Positions 32,564 to 38,189 of a stretch of 38,189 nucleotides of DNA are shown piece after piece. This stretch comes from Bacilli bacterium (lineage in GTDB: Bacteria > Bacillota_I > Bacilli_A > ML615J-28 > CAG-698): the NCBI GenBank assembly GCA_028693535.1, contig JAQUVC010000003.1, positions 1 to 38,189 on the forward strand, read 5' to 3'. The first letter of the stretch is position 1. The number at the start of each line of letters is the position of its first letter. The position numbers were made by a program, and so were the translations under genes. Below the pieces are notes generated by a model. That model was not told where the DNA came from, did no database searches, and was given only the letters and a program-made list of their open reading frames with translations.

Positions 32564-34036
32564 ATGAAAAAACTAATCACATTTGTATTACTGGCTGTTG
32601 TTGCTATTATACTAGTAGGTTGCGAAGATATCATTATTGAAGATCCTATCATTGATGAATTGACTATCTATTCTATTAATGATTTTCATGGTGCTTTATT
32701 AGAAGATGGAGATAAAGTAGGGATTTCAAAAATTGGCGCTTATTTAAGCAGCGAAAAAACTGCAAATCCCGATTCAACCATTATAATTTCGGCTGGAGAT
32801 ATGTTTCAAGGTACAGCAGTATCTTCCATGACACGTGGAAAAGTTGTTGTTGAAGCAATGAATATGATTGGCTTTGATGCTATGACACTAGGCAATCATG
32901 AGTTTGATTGGGGAGTTGACCAAATAAAAGTATTTTTCGATGGCAAGGATGAAAATGGTGAAGCTTCTTTTCCCTTTTTATCAGCTAACGTTAATTATAA
33001 AACTAATAATGAATTAGCAGAGTGGGCTAAACCATATACAATAATCGATAGAGGAAATCTAAAAATTGGTATTATTGGTTTGCTAGGAAGTGATCAAACA
33101 AATGATATTCTTGCATCCCATGTAAAAGACTATGTTTTCACTGATGAATTTTCTGCAATTAAAAAATATGCAAAAATCTTAAGAAGTGAAGAAAATTGTG
33201 ATATCGTTATTGTTTCAGCGCATCTTGATACTGCAGATATTAATTATCAGTTATCATCTTTAATTGGTGATGAGAAGATTGATGCATTGATTAATGGTCA
33301 TACACACCAACAGTATTATGGTGAATTAAAATATAATCGTGATGTACCACTACCCTATGTTCAATCTGGATCAAGTGGTCAATATATAGGAAAAATTACT
33401 TTAGAAATCAACGGAGAAACCAAAGAAATTGTTGATGCTTCTAGTGAAAACATCAAGGCTACAAGAATTTGCAACCAAGAAAGTATTGAGATAAACAACT
33501 TATTAAGTAAATATCAAGACTATATTGATGAATCTAATTCGGTCCTGGGAGTAGCTGGAGAAAACATATATAAAAATATTGCTGGAATATGGATGGCGAC
33601 AGCGATTCAGGAAAAGATGCAGGTTGATCTCGGAGTTGTTAATTCTGGTGGTGTTCGTGGTAGCGCTTTTCCAATCTACGCCAATGACAATGTCAGTTAT
33701 GGTGATATTTTTGAAATTATGCCATTTGAAAATATGATTTGCAGTTCGAAGATATCAGGTAACCAATTGTTAAGAATATTGCAATATATGAATGATGGTA
33801 TGTATTTTAGTAGTAATGTTACTAAGAGTGGACAATCATATTATATCAGTGGTGTTCTTGTTGAAAACGATGGCGTGTATAGTGTAGGAACAATTGATTA
33901 TTTATTTGAGAAAGACTATTATCCATTTATGTATGGACAAGATATAATTAAAACATCTATCTTACTTCGTGAAATCATGGTAGATTCAGTTTATGAAAAG
34001 GTAGCTCTATATCAAAAGTTTTATGTGACAAAATAA
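32564..34036 (+). CDS. Surface lipoprotein 5'-nucleotidase (UshA/YfkN family)
   Basis: The 490-residue protein has a lipoprotein signal ending 'AIILVGC' (Cys20). The metallophosphatase domain (about 30-270) has metal ligands in 'SINDFHGALL', 'SAGDMFQGT', 'LGNHEFDWG', 'VSAHLD' and 'INGHTHQ'. The C-terminal 5'-nucleotidase domain (about 320-490) has 'VNSGGVRGS' and 'IMPFENMICSS'. It would dephosphorylate extracellular nucleotides so that nucleosides and phosphate can be taken up. No LPXTG anchor or membrane helix is present at the C-terminus; lipid anchoring is expected. It ends with a long hairpin. Confidence 0.94.
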   Translation: MKKLITFVLLAVVAIILVGCEDIIIEDPIIDELTIYSINDFHGALLEDGDKVGISKIGAYLSSEKTANPDSTIIISAGDMFQGTAVSSMTRGKVVVEAMNMIGFDAMTLGNHEFDWGVDQIKVFFDGKDENGEASFPFLSANVNYKTNNELAEWAKPYTIIDRGNLKIGIIGLLGSDQTNDILASHVKDYVFTDEFSAIKKYAKILRSEENCDIVIVSAHLDTADINYQLSSLIGDEKIDALINGHTHQQYYGELKYNRDVPLPYVQSGSSGQYIGKITLEINGETKEIVDASSENIKATRICNQESIEINNLLSKYQDYIDESNSVLGVAGENIYKNIAGIWMATAIQEKMQVDLGVVNSGGVRGSAFPIYANDNVSYGDIFEIMPFENMICSSKISGNQLLRILQYMNDGMYFSSNVTKSGQSYYISGVLVENDGVYSVGTIDYLFEKDYYPFMYGQDIIKTSILLREIMVDSVYEKVALYQKFYVTK

Positions 34037-34044
34037 AGACAAGA

Positions 34045-34085
34045 AAAACATTATTATAAATGATTTCATTTTAATGATGTTTTTT
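34045..34085 (+). terminator. Long intrinsic terminator after the 5'-nucleotidase gene
   Basis: AAAACATTATTA pairs with TAATGATGTTTT (one wobble), and inside it AAATGA pairs with TCATTT around a TT loop, followed by T residues. The stem of about 18 bp is longer than the others in this window. Confidence 0.88.
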
Positions 34086-34115
34086 ATTTTGAATGAAAAA
34101 AGAATAAAAATATGT

Positions 34116-34121
34116 TATAAT
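34116..34121 (+). promoter_or_regulatory. Extended -10 promoter of the tsaE-tsaD operon
   Basis: TGTTATAAT (TATAAT 34116-34121) precedes the tsaE ATG by 17 bases. The -35 is weak, and the leader contains only a GGTGTAGGT ribosome site. Confidence 0.6.
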
Positions 34122-34138
34122 ATCAAAATGGTGTAGGT

Positions 34139-34591
34139 ATGAAAAAAGAATTTAGAATTAAAAATCCAGAACAAATGATTGAATTAGGAAAGAAAATAGG
34201 AACGCTTGTTGGAGAAAACATGATAATCACACTTGAAGGTGATTTGGGGGCCGGAAAAACAACTCTAACAAAAGGAATTGCTTTAGGCCTAGATATCACA
34301 ACAATAATAAATAGTCCTACTTTTACTATCATGAAAATTCATTATGGCCGCTTAACACTATTTCATATGGATGTGTATCGTCTAAATAATGATAGTGGTG
34401 ATGATTACTTAGAGGAATATTTTGAAGCAAAGGGAGTGTGTGTCATTGAATGGGCTAACAATATCAGTTCCATTTTGCCACAAGAAGCTTTGAAAGTAAT
34501 GATAAAAAGACACAGTGATACAGTAAGAATAGTAGAGATTGAAGCAGAAACACCACAATATATTGATTTGTTACAAGAGGTTATAGTATGA
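34139..34591 (+). CDS. tsaE: tRNA t6A synthesis ATPase TsaE
   Basis: The 150-residue ATPase has the P-loop 'GDLGAGKTTLTKGIA', then 'SPTFTIMKIHYG' and 'HMDVYRL', the TsaE signature. It energises the TsaB-TsaD complex that makes the threonylcarbamoyl-adenosine at position 37 of ANN-decoding tRNAs. It starts the operon tsaE-tsaB-rimI-tsaD and overlaps tsaB by ATGA. Confidence 0.96.
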   Translation: MKKEFRIKNPEQMIELGKKIGTLVGENMIITLEGDLGAGKTTLTKGIALGLDITTIINSPTFTIMKIHYGRLTLFHMDVYRLNNDSGDDYLEEYFEAKGVCVIEWANNISSILPQEALKVMIKRHSDTVRIVEIEAETPQYIDLLQEVIV

Positions 34592-35175
34592 AAACAATGA
34601 TTATTGATACTTCAACAAGTTTTTTATATGTTTCTTTCGTTGATAATAACAAAGAATTTTTTCAAAAGATATTAAAAACTCCCAATAATCATTCAGAAAA
34701 TCTTTTGAATGCCATTCGCGAAGGCTTAAGTACTCATCATTTAGAAGTAAAAGATTTCACTAAAATTATTATTGGTATTGGCCCTGGATCTTATACAGGA
34801 TTAAGAGTGAGTACAATTATTGCAAAAATGTTTGCATGGACTTCAAATATTCCATTATATACAATTAGCAGTTTAGATGTAATTGCCAGTGGATATTATA
34901 GTACTGATGGAGAATATGCTGTTACTAGTATTGCTAAAAAAGACTATTTGTATACACGAATTGTAAAAATTGAAAATGGCAAGTATTCTCTAATTGCAGA
35001 TGACCGTTTTGTTTTGGCTGAACAGTTTAATCAAGAGATTGCATCAAGCAAATATCATATCATTGATGAGAACTGCTTTAAATTTTCCGCTTCAACAATT
35101 GTTGAATTAGCAAAAAATGAAATTACAGATGTAAAAGCATTGGTTCCTAATTATTTACGAAAGGCAAACACATGA
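34588..35175 (+). CDS. tsaB: tRNA t6A synthesis scaffold TsaB
   Basis: The 195-residue protein opens with 'MIIDTSTSFLYVSFVD' and has 'IGIGPGSYTGLRVSTIIAKMFA', the TsaB hallmark; it is an ASKHA-fold paralogue of TsaD lacking metal-binding histidines. It is somewhat shorter than many TsaB proteins (about 230), with a reduced C-terminal part, as often seen in small genomes. It overlaps both neighbours by ATGA, so stoichiometric translation with TsaE and RimI is likely. Confidence 0.95.
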   Translation: MKTMIIDTSTSFLYVSFVDNNKEFFQKILKTPNNHSENLLNAIREGLSTHHLEVKDFTKIIIGIGPGSYTGLRVSTIIAKMFAWTSNIPLYTISSLDVIASGYYSTDGEYAVTSIAKKDYLYTRIVKIENGKYSLIADDRFVLAEQFNQEIASSKYHIIDENCFKFSASTIVELAKNEITDVKALVPNYLRKANT

Positions 35176-35615
35176 GATACCAAATTCGTGAAATGAAAAT
35201 TTCTGACATCCCTTTTGTTATTGAGGGTGAAAAGAGAATATTCAAAGAAACATTAGGATATGATATGTTTTATTCAGAATTGACACTTAATCCTTACGCA
35301 TACTATTTTATCCTTGATATTGATAATCAGGTAAGGGGATATATTGGTCTATGGATTGAAAGTGAACGAGCTGAAATAGTGAATTTTTATATTGACAAAG
35401 AATATCAACAACAAGGATACGGCTCAATGATTTTGGAGTTTGCAATTAATTTGTGTACAATGTCAAAAGTCCCAACAATCAGTTTAGAAGTTAGGGAGCA
35501 TAATTTAATAGCAATTAGTCTTTATGAAAAATATGGATTTAAATTTGCTTATCGGAGAGAAAAATATTACAAAGATCTAGAAGATGCTTTGGTAATGATA
35601 AAAGAAATGAGGTGA
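35172..35615 (+). CDS. rimI: Ribosomal-protein-alanine N-acetyltransferase-like GNAT (RimI)
   Basis: The 147-residue GNAT domain has 'VNFYIDKEYQQQGYGSMILEFAI' with the acetyl-CoA loop QQQGYG, then 'ISLEVREHNLIAISLYEKYGF', the RimI-type 'LEVRxxNxxAixLYexxGF' block. RimI acetylates the N-terminal alanine of a ribosomal protein in E. coli; the substrate here is unknown. Its place between tsaB and tsaD is the common Gram-positive arrangement and supports the name. Confidence 0.88.
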   Translation: MRYQIREMKISDIPFVIEGEKRIFKETLGYDMFYSELTLNPYAYYFILDIDNQVRGYIGLWIESERAEIVNFYIDKEYQQQGYGSMILEFAINLCTMSKVPTISLEVREHNLIAISLYEKYGFKFAYRREKYYKDLEDALVMIKEMR

Positions 35616-35619
35616 TGAG

Positions 35620-36579
35620 ATGTTAGTATTGGGTGTAGAAAGTAGTTGTGATGAAACTAGCGTTGCCCTTGTAAAAGATGGAAAAGAAGTACTAGCAAAC
35701 ATTGTTTATTCACAAATTGATACTCATAAAGTGTTTGGTGGTGTAGTCCCTGAAGTTGCTAGTAGAGAACATGTAAAAAAGATAATTTATGTTTTTGAAC
35801 AAGCACTTCAAGAAGCTAACGTTATCCCTCAAGATATTGATTTAGTCGCTGTAACAACGACTCCAGGTTTAATTGGCTCATTGCTAGTTGGAATTAATGC
35901 TGCTAAAGCATTTGCTTTGGCACATAATATTCGCTATGTAGATGTTAATCATATCGATGGACATATTTATGCAAATTATATTGAAAGTGATTTTGATTTT
36001 CCTATATTAGCGTTGGTTGTTTCTGGTGGACATACTGAATTGATTTTAATGAAAGATCATTATCAATTCGAAGTTTTAGGACAAACCCTAGATGATGCTG
36101 TTGGTGAAGCATATGATAAAGTGGGTAGAGTTATGGGACTTGATTATCCAGCGGGAATGTATGTTGATAGATTGGCACAAACAGGGAATACGACTTATAA
36201 ATTACCATTTGTTTATTTGGATAAAGATAGCTATAATTTTTCTTTTTCTGGATTAAAATCGGCGGTGTTAAATATCATCAATAAATGTAATATGAAAAAA
36301 GAAGCAATTAATATTGCTGATTTAGCTGCTTCTTTTCAAAATAGTGTTGTAACTGTTTTGGTTGATAAGACTATTCAAGCAGCAAAAGCACATAAAGTAA
36401 ATCAAATCGTTGTTGCAGGAGGTGTGGCAGCAAACCAAGGCTTGCGTAAAGCATTGAGTGAAGCTGTAAATAAGTTAGAAAATGTTAAGTTAACATTTCC
36501 AAAAATGAAATATTGTACCGACAATGCAGCGATGATTGCTGTTGCTGGCTATTTTAAAGATGTTTTGAAAACGATTTAA
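35620..36579 (+). CDS. tsaD: tRNA N6-adenosine threonylcarbamoyltransferase TsaD
   Basis: The 319-residue enzyme transfers threonylcarbamoyl from TC-AMP to A37 of tRNA. 'LGVESSCDETSVALV' opens the ASKHA fold; metal-binding histidines are in 'NHIDGHIYA' (His111, His115). 'VSGGHTELI', 'LDDAVGEAYDKVGR' and the C-terminal 'VAGGVAANQGLR' and 'YCTDNAAMIA' are diagnostic. Length is slightly short of the usual 335-340. No clear terminator follows; the next promoter starts within 10 bases of the stop. Confidence 0.97.
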   Translation: MLVLGVESSCDETSVALVKDGKEVLANIVYSQIDTHKVFGGVVPEVASREHVKKIIYVFEQALQEANVIPQDIDLVAVTTTPGLIGSLLVGINAAKAFALAHNIRYVDVNHIDGHIYANYIESDFDFPILALVVSGGHTELILMKDHYQFEVLGQTLDDAVGEAYDKVGRVMGLDYPAGMYVDRLAQTGNTTYKLPFVYLDKDSYNFSFSGLKSAVLNIINKCNMKKEAINIADLAASFQNSVVTVLVDKTIQAAKAHKVNQIVVAGGVAANQGLRKALSEAVNKLENVKLTFPKMKYCTDNAAMIAVAGYFKDVLKTI

Positions 36580-36586
36580 AAAAGTG

Positions 36587-36615
36587 TTGATTTAGTAGCC
36601 CTTTTATTGTATAAT
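36587..36615 (+). promoter_or_regulatory. Promoter of the LRR/Big_2 lipoprotein gene
   Basis: TTGATT (36587-36592), 17-base spacer, TATAAT (36610-36615). Confidence 0.78.
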
Positions 36616-36678
36616 TACATATAGTAATCAAATAAAAAGTTGTATTTAAGGCCTAAAAAATATATGGAGGAATCAAAA

Positions 36679-38043
36679 ATGAAAAAAATATTATTATTAT
36701 TGTTCGTTATGGTTTTCACTTTAGCTTTTTCATCTGGATGTAGTGAAGAAGTAGGAGCCAAAGATTTGTGGGATGCTTATGTTGAGGCAATAAACAACAA
36801 AGATTTGGATGGCGTTGCTCGTGCATTTTATTCTACATCAAGCACAGCATATCCAAGATTTATTAGTGAAAATACAGATGAAGAAGGTAATACAACATAT
36901 TTTGATGGAATAGTATCATTAAAGACGGATTCCTTTGAATATTCATTACAAAGCGATGTAACTACTAATAAAAAATGGGAAAAATATGCCAGTGCTCATA
37001 TAAAAGCAACATTGGTCACTGATGATGGTCCTGAAGCAAAAGAATTTGATGTTTACTTTTTGTCAGGGGAAGAAGATGCATGGAATTTTACTGCACCAGT
37101 AAACATTACTTCTTATGAAGAAGAGGAACTAGGTAATAAACCTAATGATACGTGGATTCAAAGAGTAATTAGAATTTATGGTGATTTTAAGTATAAGTAT
37201 GTTTATGATGTAGCAAATGGGGATTATGTTACTATCGTTCAATATACAGGCAATGATAAAAATGTTGAAATCCCTACTGAAATTGATGGAGTACCTGTTA
37301 AAGTTATTAAAAGCTATGCTTTTTATAAATATATTAGATTTCTAAATATTAGTATTGCAACAAGTAACGTTCAAAAGGTTACAATTCCTTATACTATTGA
37401 AACAATAGAAGATTATGCATTTTACCAATGTAAGAAATTGCAAACAGTAATCATCCCTAATAGTGTTAAGACAATTGGGGGGAATACAGGATTATCATTT
37501 GCTAGTTGTCGTAGTTTAAAAACCATTACCATTAATGTTGATGATAGCGAAATGTATGGTGATAGTCAAGAGACAATTGCTTCAACATCTACTGATGATA
37601 TTGAAATTCTTGGTGCAAGAAATATGTATGTTGGTGATATTATTCAATTAAGCGAAGCTAGTGGAAAACTTATATACTGGACAGTAAATAATCCAGATGT
37701 TGTTTCAGTTGACCGTGACAAAGGAATCGTAACAGCGATTAAAAATGGTTCAGCAACAATAACTGCTTCCTTAGCAGCTGACCCAACTAAAAAAGCAACA
37801 GTTAAAATTACTATTTCTGCTTGTCCAGTTTTGTTGGTTGCAAGTTCTAATTCTTTTGATAGATGCTCTGGCTTGGAAAAATTGATCCTAAATGTCGTTA
37901 ATCCAAATTGCATTAACACATCAGTTACTAAATTTAGATTATCAACAAAAGTTATGATTTATGTTCCCAAAGGTAGTGCAGAAATGTATAAAAATAATTC
38001 TGTTTGGTCAACTTATGCAGAACAGATTTATGAATTAGATTAA
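36679..38043 (+). CDS. Surface lipoprotein with BspA-like leucine-rich repeats and an inserted Big_2 domain
   Basis: Started at ATG 36679, behind GGAGG, the protein has 454 residues; an upstream in-frame TTG at 36640 lacks a ribosome site. The signal ends 'LAFSSGC' (Cys21). Residues about 25-150 form an NTF2-like or DUF4878-like domain ('DLWDAYVEAINNKDLDGVARAFY'). Residues about 175-300 are BspA-type repeats ('VPVKVIKSYAFYKY', 'ETIEDYAFYQCKKLQTVIIP', 'SFASCRSLKTITI'). Residues about 305-380 are a bacterial Ig-like Big_2 domain ('MYVGDIIQLS', 'WTVNNPDVVSVD', 'GIVTAIKNGSATITA'). The repeats then resume and end in 'IYVPKGSAEMYKNNSVWSTY', the usual BspA cap. These domains bind proteins or polysaccharides, so adhesion or scaffolding at the surface is likely. 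Confidence 0.85.
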   Translation: MKKILLLLFVMVFTLAFSSGCSEEVGAKDLWDAYVEAINNKDLDGVARAFYSTSSTAYPRFISENTDEEGNTTYFDGIVSLKTDSFEYSLQSDVTTNKKWEKYASAHIKATLVTDDGPEAKEFDVYFLSGEEDAWNFTAPVNITSYEEEELGNKPNDTWIQRVIRIYGDFKYKYVYDVANGDYVTIVQYTGNDKNVEIPTEIDGVPVKVIKSYAFYKYIRFLNISIATSNVQKVTIPYTIETIEDYAFYQCKKLQTVIIPNSVKTIGGNTGLSFASCRSLKTITINVDDSEMYGDSQETIASTSTDDIEILGARNMYVGDIIQLSEASGKLIYWTVNNPDVVSVDRDKGIVTAIKNGSATITASLAADPTKKATVKITISACPVLLVASSNSFDRCSGLEKLILNVVNPNCINTSVTKFRLSTKVMIYVPKGSAEMYKNNSVWSTYAEQIYELD

Positions 38044-38060
38044 AATGCTTGATAAAAATC

Positions 38061-38090
38061 AAAAGCTGAATTTAAAATTCAGCTTTTTTT
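38061..38090 (+). terminator. Intrinsic terminator after the lipoprotein gene
   Basis: AAAAGCTGAAT, loop TTAA, ATTCAGCTTTT: perfect stem followed by T residues. Confidence 0.9.
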
Positions 38091-38117
38091 GTTGCCTTTT
38101 CTAAATTAATAAAAGGA

Positions 38118-38146
38118 TTGTAAAAAAAGATTATAAATGATATAAT
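38118..38146 (+). promoter_or_regulatory. Promoter of the next gene, beyond the window
   Basis: TTGTAA (38118-38123), 17-base spacer, and extended -10 TGATATAAT (TATAAT 38141-38146). A GGAGG ribosome site at 38179-38183 stands 6 bases from the end of the window, so the start codon should lie at or just after 38190. Confidence 0.75.
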
Positions 38147-38189
38147 AAAAAAAAGATAGTATAAAAAAAGATGTTTTTGGAGGCAAAAA

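Noticed and set aside
36640-36678. Longer N-terminus for the LRR lipoprotein from TTG 36640
   Set aside because: No ribosome site, and it would put 13 hydrophilic residues before a normal lipoprotein signal; GGAGG precedes ATG 36679.

Overview
The window is a gene-dense, AT-rich bacterial chromosome segment from a Gram-positive, Bacilli-type organism. Evidence for this: T-box and preQ1-I leaders, ECF vitamin transport, strong GGAGG ribosome sites, TATAAT promoters often with a TGn extension, a CcpA-type cre palindrome, a membrane diadenylate cyclase (CdaA), lipoproteins with lipobox signals, and TGA used as a stop. The low GC and compact overlapping genes suggest a lineage near Erysipelotrichia or the Acholeplasma/Izemoplasma/Haloplasma branch. 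That placement is inference. The organism makes isoprenoids by the MEP route (ispD, ispF) and deoxynucleotides with a B12-dependent reductase.

Layout. 1-4150 (minus strand): the start of a probable HflX-like GTPase gene, a MATE exporter and the class II ribonucleotide reductase nrdJ. 4367-10044 (plus): a three-gene overlapping operon of a very large degenerate SF1 helicase-like protein, an ankyrin-repeat protein and diadenylate cyclase cdaA. 10174-13267: mgsA, a membrane protein with a degenerate GGDEF domain, ispD and ispF. 13360-16556: NifU-like scaffold, a small membrane protein, a radical SAM/SPASM protein, an S1-domain protein and pgi. 16758-20918: a TetR regulator with a likely operator in its own promoter, then an adenosylcobalamin riboswitch controlling an ECF transporter (EcfT, fused EcfA-EcfA, S component). 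20919-26137: a cre-like site and a T-box leader ahead of livKHMGF. 26200-30735: preQ1-I riboswitch and queT, two ABC-F ATPases and a GNAT. 30744-36579: typA, a lipoprotein 5'-nucleotidase, and tsaE-tsaB-rimI-tsaD. 36679-38043: a lipoprotein with BspA-like leucine-rich repeats and an embedded Big_2 domain. The window ends with the promoter and ribosome site of the next gene.

How the parts connect. The B12 riboswitch/ECF cassette plausibly feeds the cofactor to NrdJ. The T-box senses uncharged tRNA for a branched-chain amino acid (best reading Val, alternatively Ile), and the cre-like site would add carbon control. The preQ1 riboswitch appears to hide the ribosome site of queT. The least conventional region is 4367-12110, where c-di-AMP synthesis is translationally linked to an ankyrin protein and a decayed or repurposed helicase-nuclease, followed by a GdpP-reminiscent protein lacking any phosphodiesterase domain. 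No CRISPR array, tRNA, rRNA, insertion sequence or prophage was seen.
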